Positions 9,014-17,266 of a stretch of DNA of 64,000 nt are shown here, one piece after another. Source of the DNA: Streptomyces sp. HmicA12 (GTDB lineage: Bacteria > Actinomycetota > Actinomycetes > Streptomycetales > Streptomycetaceae); the NCBI RefSeq assembly GCF_000373565.1, contig NZ_KB891809.1, forward strand, positions 532,372-596,371, written 5' to 3'. Below the pieces are notes generated by a model. The model made no database searches and was not told the DNA's origin. It worked only from the letters and a program-made list of their open reading frames with translations. Both the position numbers and the translations under genes were made by a program. The number at the start of each line of letters is the position of its first letter. Position 1 is the stretch's first letter.

Positions 9014-9045
9014 AAAGGGCTGGTGACGATGGTCACCAGCCCTTT
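9014..9045. terminator. terminator hairpin after groES-like gene
   Basis: A perfect 14-bp stem, AAAGGGCTGGTGAC (9014-9027) with GTCACCAGCCCTTT (9032-9045), and a GATG loop. It sits 18 bp beyond the stop of the GroES-like gene and just upstream of the sugE leader, insulating the two. Confidence 0.85.
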
Positions 9046-9063
9046 CCCGATCGACGACGCGGA

Positions 9064-9405
9064 CTACAGGTACAGGCCCGTCGAGTCCTCGGAGCCCTCG
9101 AAACGGTCGGCCGCCACCGCGTGCAGGTCCCGCTCGCGCATCAGCACGTAGGCGACACCGCGGACCTCGACCTCCGCCCGGTCCTCCGGATCGAACAGGA
9201 CCCGGTCACCCGGCTCCACCGCCCGCACGTTCTGCCCGACCGCGACGACCTCGGCCCAGGCAAGACGCTTGCCGACCGCGGCCGTGGCGGGGATCAGGAT
9301 GCCGCCACCACTGCGCCGCTCGCCCTCGGCGGAGTCCTGCCGCACGAGCACACGGTCGTGCAGCATCCGGATGGGCAACTTGTCGTGCTGGGTCTTCTCG
9401 CTCAC
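9064..9405 (-). CDS. GroES-family chaperonin-like protein
   Basis: A 113-residue protein of the Cpn10 fold: IRMLHDRVLVRQDSAEGERRSGGGILIPATA, then AEVVAVGQNVRAVEPGDRVLFDPEDRAEVEV and YVLMRERDLHAV. It is longer than ordinary GroES (about 97-102 residues), is not next to a groEL gene, and has an acidic C-terminal tail. It is therefore likely a GroES paralogue of unknown partner rather than the main co-chaperonin. Confidence 0.85.
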   Translation of the reverse strand: MSEKTQHDKLPIRMLHDRVLVRQDSAEGERRSGGGILIPATAAVGKRLAWAEVVAVGQNVRAVEPGDRVLFDPEDRAEVEVRGVAYVLMRERDLHAVAADRFEGSEDSTGLYL

Positions 9406-9548
9406 GCGACGAAAATACCCGCCCGGCGCCGCGCACGGTGCGCTCGGGTCGACACTCGCCCGCTGCCACCGGCCCCAGCCGGCTCTCGTCGGTACTGACC
9501 GCTACTAGCCGGTACCGGCCAGTACCGGTCGGTTCTCGTCGGTTCTCG

Positions 9549-9884
9549 TCAGCTCTTGCGTCGACGCGACGTCACCGCGAGTAGCCCGACGACACCGACC
9601 ACGACGAGCGCGACCGGCACGATCCGCTCCAGACGCGGCGCGCCCTCCTCGCTCACCAGCTGGCCCTTGACGTCCGAGACCAGCCGGTTCGCCCCGACAT
9701 AGGCCCGCCCGACGGTGTGATCCACCTGAGCGGCGAACTTGGCCTTGGCGTCACCGACGATCGTCTTCGGGTGCACCCGCACCCCGAGCTCGTCGAGCGT
9801 GTCCGCCAGGGTCTCGCGGCGGCGCTTGATGTCCGCCTCGATCTGCGCCGGCGTCCGCGTATCCGGCGTATCCGTGTCCGACAC
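9549..9884 (-). CDS. DUF3618 domain protein
   Basis: A 111-residue protein. TPAQIEADIKRRRETLADTLDELGVRVHPKTIVGDAKAKFAAQV is the DUF3618 signature, and a C-terminal membrane anchor (VPVALVVVGVVGLLAV) is followed by a basic tail. Such proteins are probably tail-anchored membrane proteins; their function is unknown. The gene is divergent from bcp. Confidence 0.85.
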   Translation of the reverse strand: MSDTDTPDTRTPAQIEADIKRRRETLADTLDELGVRVHPKTIVGDAKAKFAAQVDHTVGRAYVGANRLVSDVKGQLVSEEGAPRLERIVPVALVVVGVVGLLAVTSRRRKS

Positions 9885-10049
9885 CGCGCTGCCTCCGTGG
9901 TCGCTGCGTAACTAGCTGTGTGGGTAGTGATGGACAGTCTGTCAGCTCGCCGCCACGGTTACCCCTCGGCACCCCCATTACGCTCAACGGGAGTCCCACG
10001 GGGGAGCCCGAACAGAAGGCACCCCACACCGCGAGGAGATGCGAGCGAC

Positions 10050-10517
10050 ATGAGCGAGCGACTGCAGCCCGGCGACACAGCCCCCGCCTTCACCCTGCCC
10101 GACGCCGACGGCAACGAGGTCTCCCTCGCCGACCACAAGGGCCGCAAGACGATCGTCTACTTCTACCCGGCCGCACTCACCCCCGGCTGCACCAAGCAGG
10201 CCTGCGACTTCACCGACAACCTCGACGTCCTCGCCCAGGCCGGCTACGACGTCATCGGCGTCTCCCCCGACAAGCCGGAGAAGCTCGCCAAGTTCCGCGA
10301 GAAGGAAAACCTCAAGGTCACGCTCGTCGGCGACCCCGACAAGAAGGTCCTCGAGGCCTACGGCGCCTTCGGCGAGAAGAAGCTCTACGGAAAGGTCGTC
10401 ACCGGAGTCATCCGCTCCACGGTCGTCGTGGACGAGGACGGCAAGGTCGAGCGCGCCCTCTACAACGTGAAGGCCACCGGACACGTGGCGAAGATCATCA
10501 AGGACCTCGGCATCTGA
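10050..10517 (+). CDS. bcp: thiol peroxidase Bcp (peroxiredoxin)
   Basis: A 155-residue cytosolic atypical peroxiredoxin that reduces hydroperoxides using thioredoxin. FYPAALTPGCTKQACDFTD holds the peroxidatic Cys (TPGCT) and a second Cys five residues later, the usual Bcp resolving pair. KVVTGVIRSTVVVDEDG supplies the conserved Arg. ATG 10050 has GAGGAG 11 bases upstream. Length matches the family. Confidence 0.95.
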   Translation: MSERLQPGDTAPAFTLPDADGNEVSLADHKGRKTIVYFYPAALTPGCTKQACDFTDNLDVLAQAGYDVIGVSPDKPEKLAKFREKENLKVTLVGDPDKKVLEAYGAFGEKKLYGKVVTGVIRSTVVVDEDGKVERALYNVKATGHVAKIIKDLGI

Positions 10518-10557
10518 CCCGCATCACGCCGACCCCACCGGGTACCCACGCTGTGAC

Positions 10558-10588
10558 GAAAGTCCCCTCTCCCGGGGACTTCCGTTTG
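10558..10588 (+). terminator. terminator after bcp
   Basis: AAGTCCCC (10560-10567) pairs with GGGGACTT (10574-10581), followed by CCGTTT. It lies 43 bp after the bcp stop and before the MFS gene, so bcp is probably monocistronic. Confidence 0.7.
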
Positions 10589-10650
10589 CAACCGCCACGA
10601 TCGAGCAAGTGATCCCCTGGATAAATCTGTCCAGAGAAGGGATCCACCCC

Positions 10651-12153
10651 ATGACCACCGACACCGAGGAAGGGCAGGCGCCCGACCCGGAGGCGGTCAA
10701 GCGTCACCGGGCACTGTTCCGCGCCGTCAACCGGCGCAGGAACCCACCGCTGCGCCGTACCGACATCACCGTCACCGACGACGCGGCAGTGAAGCGCGCG
10801 GTCAAGGCCGCCTCGCTCGGCAACGCCATGGAGTGGTTCGACTTCGGCATCTACTCCTACCTGGCCGTCACCATCGGCCATGTCTTCTTCCCGTCAGGGA
10901 ACGACACGATCCAGCTGATCTCGTCGTTCGCGACGTTCGCCGTCTCCTTCCTCGTGCGGCCGATCGGCGGCATGGTCTTCGGCCCGATGGGTGACAAGAT
11001 CGGCCGCAAGAAGGTCCTGGCGATGACCATGATCATGATGGCGATCGGCACGTTCGCCATCGGCCTGATCCCGTCGTACGCCACCATCGGCTTCTGGGCC
11101 CCCGTCCTGCTGATCCTCTTCCGCCTCGTCCAGGGCTTCTCGACGGGCGGCGAGTACGGCGGCGCCTCCACCTTCATCGCCGAGTACGCGCCCGACAAGC
11201 GCCGCGGCTACTTCGGCAGCTTCCTGGAGTTCGGCACCCTCGCCGGGTACGTCGGCGCGGCCGGCCTCGTCACGATCCTCACCTCGATGCTCGGCAGCGA
11301 CGGCATGGAGTCCTGGGGCTGGCGCGTACCGTTCCTCGTCGCGGGCCCGATCGGCCTGGTCGGCCTCTACCTGCGACTGCGGCTCGACGAGACCCCGGCG
11401 TTCCAGAAGCTGGCGGACGAGTCCTCCCACAAGGCCTCCGACGCCGCCAGCTCCGTCGAGACGACCGCCAAGGGCGACCTCGCGAAGATCTTCCGCGACT
11501 ACTGGCCGACGCTGGTCCTGTGCATCTGCCTGGTCGGCGCGTACAACATCACCGACTACATGCTCCTGTCCTACATGCCGACGTACCTGTCGGACGAGAT
11601 GGGCTACTCGGAGACCCACGGCCTCCTGATCCTCATCGCGACGATGATCGTCCTGATGTGCATCATCAACCAGGTCGGCAAGCTCTCCGACCGCTTCGGC
11701 CGCAAGCCCCTGCTGATGACCGGCATGCTCGGCTTCTTCATCCTCTCCGTCCCCTCCTTCCTCCTGGTCAAGAACGGCGCCCTGTGGGCCGTCTCCCTCG
11801 GCATGCTGCTGCTCGGCCTGTCCCTGGTCTGCCTCCTCGGCACGATGTCGGCGGCCCTCCCGGCCCTCTTCCCGACGAACGTCCGCTACGGCTCCCTCTC
11901 GGTCGGCTACAACCTCTCCGCGTCGATCTTCGGCGGCACGACCCCGCTGGTCATCACGGCCCTCATCGGCCTGACCGGCTCCGACATGATGCCCGCGTAC
12001 TACTCGATGGCCGCGGCCCTCGTCGGCGTCATCGCGGTGGCCTGCATGAAGGAAACGGCCCAGAAGCCCCTGGCCGGCTCCCCGCCCTCGGTGGAGACCC
12101 CGGAGGAAGCCGTGGAAATCGTGGAGTCCCAGACCCCGGACCCGAAGTTCTGA
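10651..12153 (+). CDS. MFS transporter, metabolite:H+ symporter family
   Basis: A 500-residue protein with 12 predicted transmembrane segments. ASLGNAMEWFDFGIYSYLAVTIGHVFFP and GDKIGRKKVLAMTMIMMA are typical of the MHS group (ProP, ShiA, KgtP relatives), and the loop motif DRFGRKPLL appears in the second half. Family members import osmolytes or carboxylates with protons. ATG 10651 has GAGAAGGG 11 bases upstream. The C-terminus lacks the ProP-type coiled coil, so osmosensing cannot be inferred. Confidence 0.88.
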   Translation: MTTDTEEGQAPDPEAVKRHRALFRAVNRRRNPPLRRTDITVTDDAAVKRAVKAASLGNAMEWFDFGIYSYLAVTIGHVFFPSGNDTIQLISSFATFAVSFLVRPIGGMVFGPMGDKIGRKKVLAMTMIMMAIGTFAIGLIPSYATIGFWAPVLLILFRLVQGFSTGGEYGGASTFIAEYAPDKRRGYFGSFLEFGTLAGYVGAAGLVTILTSMLGSDGMESWGWRVPFLVAGPIGLVGLYLRLRLDETPAFQKLADESSHKASDAASSVETTAKGDLAKIFRDYWPTLVLCICLVGAYNITDYMLLSYMPTYLSDEMGYSETHGLLILIATMIVLMCIINQVGKLSDRFGRKPLLMTGMLGFFILSVPSFLLVKNGALWAVSLGMLLLGLSLVCLLGTMSAALPALFPTNVRYGSLSVGYNLSASIFGGTTPLVITALIGLTGSDMMPAYYSMAAALVGVIAVACMKETAQKPLAGSPPSVETPEEAVEIVESQTPDPKF

Positions 12154-12173
12154 CCCTCGACTCCCCGCCTTAT

Positions 12174-12632
12174 GTGGTCCGCCCGCACAAATCGGACCTG
12201 ATGCGGCGCTTGGGCCTGCCCGACTTCGACACGGCCGCACGTGCCAAGGCTCGGCGCAGCATCGACGAGTACGGCCTGTCGACTGAACATTTCACCGGGC
12301 AAGGGCACTGCGCCGGTGTCCCGTCACCGGCACGCAAGTCCGCCGAGGAGATCCTCGTGCGCCTCCCGTCGGGGGCCCAGCGCACCAGCACAGCCTTGTT
12401 GCGCCGGGCGCTCGACGAGATGGGCGCCCCTCGCGTCTGCGCCAGGTGCGAAGTCGGCGAAGCGTGGCGTGGCAGGCGACGGACTCTGGAGATCGACCAC
12501 ATCAACGGCGACCGCATCGGCAACCGCCGCGAGAACCTGCGGCGCCTCTGCCCGAACTGCCATGCACTGACCAGGACTTGGGGCCGCCGGCAGAGGTGCG
12601 CTCCCGCCCCGGGCAACGCCCCCGTACACTGA
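12174..12632 (+). CDS. HNH endonuclease-type protein, short
   Basis: About 152 residues if GTG 12174 is the start, 143 from ATG 12201. The C-terminal half is an HNH zinc nuclease domain: CARCEVG, LEIDHINGDRIGNRRENLRRLCPNCH gives the two Cys pairs and the His-Asn-His-type core. The N-terminal SDLMRRLGLP and GLSTEHFTGQGH segments match a common Streptomyces HNH family. No good ribosome site precedes either start and the gene begins 20 bp after the MFS stop, so it may be translationally coupled or 5'-truncated. tRNA-Leu follows 40 bp downstream. Confidence 0.65.
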   Translation: MVRPHKSDLMRRLGLPDFDTAARAKARRSIDEYGLSTEHFTGQGHCAGVPSPARKSAEEILVRLPSGAQRTSTALLRRALDEMGAPRVCARCEVGEAWRGRRRTLEIDHINGDRIGNRRENLRRLCPNCHALTRTWGRRQRCAPAPGNAPVH

Positions 12633-12672
12633 CGGAGCGGGCACACCAGGAAGACGAGATGCCCGTTTTGTC

Positions 12673-12755
12673 GCGGTCGTGATGGAATGGCAGACATGTC
12701 GGATTTAGGTTCCGATGGGAGTAATCCCGTGAGGGTTCGAATCCCTCCGACCGCA
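12673..12755 (+). tRNA. tRNA-Leu (anticodon UAG)
   Basis: The acceptor stem GCGGTCG (12673-12679) pairs with CGACCGC (12748-12754), with discriminator A 12755. The anticodon stem TCGGA/TCCGA encloses loop TTTAGGT, anticodon TAG at 12706-12708. A long class II variable arm (12716-12730) and T arm GAGGG-TTCGAAT-CCCTC (12731-12747) follow. CCA is not encoded. It reads CUN/CUA leucine codons, rare in this genome type. Confidence 0.95.
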
Positions 12756-12759
12756 CGCG

Positions 12760-12789
12760 AGAGGGGCCGTCCACATGGACGGCCCCTCT
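12760..12789. terminator. bidirectional terminator, tRNA-Leu / rdgB
   Basis: A perfect 13-bp GC-rich stem, AGAGGGGCCGTCC with GGACGGCCCCTCT, and ACAT loop. It starts 5 bp after the tRNA and ends 11 bp before the rdgB stop, so it can serve both strands. Confidence 0.85.
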
Positions 12790-12799
12790 GCATACAGCC

Positions 12800-13405
12800 T
12801 CAGCCCAACAACTCCCGCACCACCGGCACCAGCGCCCGAAACGCCTTCCCCCGGTGCGAGATCGCGTTCTTCTCCGCGGCGGTGAGCTCCGCGCAGGTCC
12901 TCGTATCCCCCTCGACCTGGAGGATCGGGTCGTAGCCGAAGCCGTTCGAGCCCGCCGGGGCGTGTCGGAGTACGCCCCGGAGTTGGCCCTCGACCACGCG
13001 CTCCGTGCCGTCGGGGAGGGCGAGGGCCGCGGCGCAGGCGAAGTGGGCGCCGCGGTGGATGTCGTCGTCGATGTCGCCGAGCTGGGCCAGGAGCAGGTCC
13101 AGGTTCGCCTTGTCGTCGCCGTGCTTGCCGGCCCAGCGCGCGGAGAAGATGCCGGGGGCGCCGCCGAGGACGTCGACGCAGAGTCCTGAGTCGTCGGCGA
13201 CGGCCGGGAGGCCGGTGGCCTTGGCGAGGGCGTGGGCCTTGAGCAGGGCGTTCTCGGCGAAGGTGACGCCGGTCTCGCGGACATCCGGGATGTCCGGGTA
13301 GGCGTCGGCGCCGACCAGCTCGTGGGGCAGGCCGGCGTCGGCGAGGATGGAGCGGAGTTCGACGATCTTGCCGTTGTTGCGGGTGGCGAGGATGAGGCGG
13401 GTCAT
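12800..13405 (-). CDS. rdgB: RdgB/HAM1 non-canonical purine NTP pyrophosphatase
   Basis: A 201-residue house-cleaning enzyme hydrolysing dITP, XTP and ITP to monophosphates. It has the N-terminal LILATRNNGKIVELRSIL, ADDSGLCVDVLGGAPGIFSARWAG, and C-terminal GSNGFGYDPIL and SHRGKAFRAL motifs of the Ham1 family. ATG 13405 is preceded by GAGAGG. It lies downstream of rph (with a lipoprotein gene between), an arrangement common in actinobacteria. Confidence 0.95.
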   Translation of the reverse strand: MTRLILATRNNGKIVELRSILADAGLPHELVGADAYPDIPDVRETGVTFAENALLKAHALAKATGLPAVADDSGLCVDVLGGAPGIFSARWAGKHGDDKANLDLLLAQLGDIDDDIHRGAHFACAAALALPDGTERVVEGQLRGVLRHAPAGSNGFGYDPILQVEGDTRTCAELTAAEKNAISHRGKAFRALVPVVRELLG

Positions 13406-13427
13406 GCCTCTCAGCCTACGAGCACCG

Positions 13428-13820
13428 TCAGGGCGTGCAGACCTTGGTGAGTTCGCCCGCGGCGTCGGTGACCGGTGTGATGTCGGGTGTCTCGTCGCCG
13501 TTCTTGATGGCGGTGCGGACGTTGTCGACGGCCTTGTTGAGGTCGCCGACGGCCTTGGAGACATCGGCGTTGTCGGTCTTGTCGCCGATCTCGTCGAGGT
13601 TCTGGTCGATGGAGGCGAGAGCCTCGTCGGCCTGGCCGGGGTCGTTGGACGCGTTGTCGACGGCCTGTTGGAGGTCGGTGACGCTGTCGGCGATGGAGTC
13701 GGCGGTCTGGACGCAGTCGAGCGCCTTGTCGACGGCCGAGCAGCCGACGGTGGTTCCCCCGGCGATCAGTGCCGCCGCGGCGGCGAGCATTGCGGTACGA
13801 CGGTGACGGCGCGCGGCCAT
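13428..13820 (-). CDS. small secreted lipoprotein, hypothetical
   Basis: A 130-residue protein with a basic N-terminus, a hydrophobic segment and lipobox TVGC (Cys27), so it is predicted to be lipid-anchored outside the membrane. The mature part is helical with repeating D/N-rich heptads (DLQQAVDNA, DLNKAVDNV) and two Cys residues. GGGAGGAC precedes the ATG. I do not recognise a named family. Confidence 0.75.
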   Translation of the reverse strand: MAARRHRRTAMLAAAAALIAGGTTVGCSAVDKALDCVQTADSIADSVTDLQQAVDNASNDPGQADEALASIDQNLDEIGDKTDNADVSKAVGDLNKAVDNVRTAIKNGDETPDITPVTDAAGELTKVCTP

Positions 13821-13840
13821 GGATCGGTCCTCCCCAGGTG

Positions 13841-13889
13841 TACGGACAGGGGACGGCGTTTCGCGTGCGGGTGCCGTCCCCTGTCCGTA
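13841..13889 (-). terminator. terminator-like hairpin after rph
   Basis: A perfect 17-bp stem, TACGGACAGGGGACGGC (13841-13857) with GCCGTCCCCTGTCCGTA (13873-13889). It lies between the rph stop and the lipoprotein start on the minus strand, so it probably ends rph transcription; it could also belong to the lipoprotein leader. Confidence 0.7.
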
Positions 13890-13965
13890 GTGACGCGGTC
13901 GGTGGCTGATCGGTTGCCACTCCGCTTGGGGAGTTCTTTACCTATGGCTACGGGTGTGGCTGTGG

Positions 13966-14706
<741 letters not shown>

Positions 14707-14943
14707 AGGGATGAGCGTATCGGCAGTGGTGGGGGTCGGAGGTCCCGCGTCCGGGGGTCCGGAAGGCCGTGCGGGGGTGACGAGTGGCCCGGGGTGGAGG
14801 CCGGGGAGGGCGTTAGAGTGAGATAAGGGTTTAGGTTTGAAGTCTTCCAGGTTGAACTCGCAGTTCGACGGTGGCGGACACCACGGACCCCTCGGGGGGG
14901 GCACCACCTGTTCCTGACCTGTTCCTGCTGAAAGGTCCCATGC

Positions 14944-16656
14944 ATGTCCGCCCCGCCCCCGCCCATGCCTCCACCCGGCGAGCACAGCCCCGACCCGCCC
15001 TCCACGCTGGCGATCCTGGAGGGCTCGCCGCACGGCATCCTCATCGCCTCGACGCGGGCCGGCGGCACCACGCTGTACGCCAACCAGCGGCTGGAGCGGA
15101 TGTTCAACACCCCGGTGCCGAAGGAGCCCGGAGGGCTGGTGGCCGCCTCGCAGGCGCTCTTCGACCGCAACGGCGAGGAGATGCCGTTCGAGCAGTCGCC
15201 GCTCGGCATCGCGCTGCGCCTGCGCCGCCCGGCGCGGGCCGAGGTCCAGTACCTGGTGCCGGGCCTGCCCACGCTGCGCCTGGACATCACGGCGACACCG
15301 CTGGAGTGCGCGCACTACGACGAGCCGCTGGCCGTCGCGTATCTGCACGACATCTCGCACCAGCAGCACGCGGCCGACGCGCTCGACGAGGCGAACCGTC
15401 GGCTCGCCCAGCAGCTGGAGGACCAGACCTGGGTGCACAGCCTGACCGAGCGCCTCGCCGACCACGGCGGCGTCGAGGAGACGCTGCGTCAGGTGCTCGC
15501 CGAGGGCGCGCTGCTGCTCCAGGCCGACATGGGCGCGGCGCGGCTGTACAACGAGGACCTGCGCAGGATGGAGACCCGGGCCGTGCACGGTTTCCCCGAG
15601 GAGCGGGAGGGCGCCCACAAGCTCCTGGACTCGGTCGGCATCGGCGAGGATCTGGTCGACGTGGCCGTGCGGGCGGGCGGCTGGCTGGTCTTCGAGGATG
15701 TGACGACCGATCCGTCGGCCACCACGGCGCTGCGCGAGCTCGGCCACCTCGTGGGGTTCCGGGCCGTGTACGTCCTCGCGCTGCACAACGCGTGCGGTCG
15801 CAAGCTGGGCGTGGTGGCGTGGGCGTTCCGGGCGCCGGGGCGGCCGACCGCGCGGCAGCGTCAACTGGCTTCCACCTACTGCCGGTTCGCGGGGCAGGTG
15901 GTGGAGAACAACCGCCTCTACGAGCGGGAGCGGCGGATCGCGAGCACGTTGCAGCAGTCGATGCTGGCCCAGCAGCTGCCGGAGGTGGCCGGGGTGCGGG
16001 TCGCCGCGTGCAGTCTGCCCGGGGCGCGGGGGATGCAGGCGGGCGGCGACTGGTACGACGTGATCTCCCTGCCGGAGGGGAAGGCCGGGCTCGCGCTGGG
16101 CGACGTGATGGGCAAGGGGCTCGGCGCGGCCACGGCGATGGGGCAGTTGCGGACGGCGCTGCGCAGTTATGCGCTGGTGCAGGGCGAGGATCCGGTGGCG
16201 GTGCTGTCGAACCTGAACGCGCTGACCGCGGACATGGCGCTGACCGATCTGGCGACGGTGCTGTATCTGACGGTGGATCCGGTGCGGCGGCTGGCGCGGG
16301 TGGCTTCGGCGGGGCACTGTCCGCCGCTTCTGGTGGATGGTTCGGGTGCCTCGTTCGTGGGGGCCGGGCAGGGGGTGCCGCTGGGCGTGCTGGATGACTG
16401 GCAGGCGGAGGAGAGCAGCTTCGAACTGCCGGAGGGATCCCTGTTGGTGCTGTACACGGACGGGCTCGTGGAGCGGCGGGGCGAGGAGCTGGGGGTGGGG
16501 CTCGAGCGTCTGCGGCAGGCGGCGCTGTCGGCGCCGGAGGAGCTCGACGAGTTGTGCGCGCATCTGGTGGAGCGCTGCGCCGAGGACGGGGCGGAGGGGG
16601 CCGAGGAGAGCGCGAACCCGGACGACGTGGCGATTCTGGCGGTCCGGGTGGGCTGA
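14944..16656 (+). CDS. PAS-GAF-SpoIIE (PP2C-type) serine phosphatase
   Basis: A 570-residue cytosolic signalling protein. A PAS-like domain (about 20-140), a short coiled coil, a GAF domain (about 165-320) and a SpoIIE/PPM phosphatase domain (about 340-570) are in order. Metal-binding Asp residues are in GGDWYDVISL and LALGDVMGKG, and LVLYTDGLVERR and NPDDVAILAVR complete the site. Such proteins usually dephosphorylate anti-sigma antagonists of the STAS type; no anti-sigma gene is adjacent. An AAAGG site lies 9 bases before ATG 14944. Confidence 0.93.
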   Translation: MSAPPPPMPPPGEHSPDPPSTLAILEGSPHGILIASTRAGGTTLYANQRLERMFNTPVPKEPGGLVAASQALFDRNGEEMPFEQSPLGIALRLRRPARAEVQYLVPGLPTLRLDITATPLECAHYDEPLAVAYLHDISHQQHAADALDEANRRLAQQLEDQTWVHSLTERLADHGGVEETLRQVLAEGALLLQADMGAARLYNEDLRRMETRAVHGFPEEREGAHKLLDSVGIGEDLVDVAVRAGGWLVFEDVTTDPSATTALRELGHLVGFRAVYVLALHNACGRKLGVVAWAFRAPGRPTARQRQLASTYCRFAGQVVENNRLYERERRIASTLQQSMLAQQLPEVAGVRVAACSLPGARGMQAGGDWYDVISLPEGKAGLALGDVMGKGLGAATAMGQLRTALRSYALVQGEDPVAVLSNLNALTADMALTDLATVLYLTVDPVRRLARVASAGHCPPLLVDGSGASFVGAGQGVPLGVLDDWQAEESSFELPEGSLLVLYTDGLVERRGEELGVGLERLRQAALSAPEELDELCAHLVERCAEDGAEGAEESANPDDVAILAVRVG

Positions 16657-16681
16657 GGCGCGCCCCCACGCGCAGGGGAAC

Positions 16682-16750
16682 GGCACGTACGGGAAAGGTG
16701 CGTGGGGGGGGGACGGCGCGTACGGGAAAGGCGCGTACGGGAAAGGCCGC
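16682..16750. repeat. three tandem GTACGGGAAAGG units
   Basis: The unit CACGTACGGGAAAGG or GCGTACGGGAAAGG occurs three times (starting about 16684, 16720 and 16735), two directly adjacent. It lies between the converging phosphatase and nagF genes. It shows a short sequence duplication with no recognised function. Confidence 0.6.
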
Positions 16751-16776
16751 CGTCTCCGTCAGGAGGAGCGGCGGCC
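16745..16776 (-). terminator. terminator hairpin after nagF
   Basis: GGCCGCCG with inner TCTCC pairs with GGAG and CGGCGGCC across a short loop, about 50 bp beyond the nagF stop on the minus strand. Confidence 0.6.
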
Positions 16777-16825
16777 GTCCGTGCGAGTCCGGTGGGCCGG
16801 GCTCGGTGAGCTCAGTGGAGCGAGC

Positions 16826-17059
16826 TCACATCATGTCTTCGATGTCGGCGGCGATCGGGTCCGCGTCGGTGCCGATGACGACCTGGATCGCGGTGCCCAT
16901 CTTGACGACGCCGTGGGCGCCGGCGGCCTTCAGCGCGGCCTCGTCGACCTTGGACGGGTCGACGACCTCGGTGCGCAGGCGGGTGATGCAGCCCTCGACC
17001 TCTTCGATGTTGTCGAGCCCGCCGAGCCCGGCGACGATCTTCTCAGCCTTGGTGGCCAT
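16826..17059 (-). CDS. nagF: PTS GlcNAc-family EIIB component
   Basis: A 77-residue stand-alone EIIB of the glucose/GlcNAc PTS family. The phosphorylated cysteine is Cys24 in EVEGCITRLR, and GVVKMGTAIQVVIGTDADPIA is the typical EIIB end. It receives phosphate from EIIA (not in this window) and passes it to sugar carried by the EIIC proteins. It diverges from the first EIIC gene, sharing a control region with a DasR-type site. It corresponds by position to what I remember as nagF in S. coelicolor. Confidence 0.93.
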   Translation of the reverse strand: MATKAEKIVAGLGGLDNIEEVEGCITRLRTEVVDPSKVDEAALKAAGAHGVVKMGTAIQVVIGTDADPIAADIEDMM

Positions 17060-17199
17060 TTCGTTCTCCCTGTTTGTCCCGGGCCCGCATTGGGCCGCTT
17101 TGTCACGGTAACCCACGGTTGGCCCATCTTCACGAGCGGTCATCCCCTTCGTACCGAATGATGACGAGCACGTGGACCGACCGTCGCGCAACTGGTGCA

Positions 17200-17215
17200 A
17201 CTGGTCTACACCAGT
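17200..17215. promoter_or_regulatory. DasR operator (dre site), nagF/nagE1
   Basis: ACTGGTCTACACCAGT matches the DasR-responsive consensus (ACTGGTCTAGACCAGT) at 15 of 16 positions and is a near-perfect palindrome. It lies 52 bp before the EIIC start and 141 bp before nagF. DasR, a GntR regulator, represses GlcNAc uptake genes until glucosamine-6-phosphate binds. Confidence 0.92.
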
Positions 17216-17266
17216 TAACAGAGTATCTAACGCCCGCCAAACGTGGCTTGTTCCGGGAGGACGCCC

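Noticed and set aside
9470..9548. Cluster of GGTACCGG/CGGTTCTCGTC short repeats beside the DUF3618 gene.
   Set aside because: Considered as an attachment site or operator, but too short and degenerate, with no integrase or element nearby.
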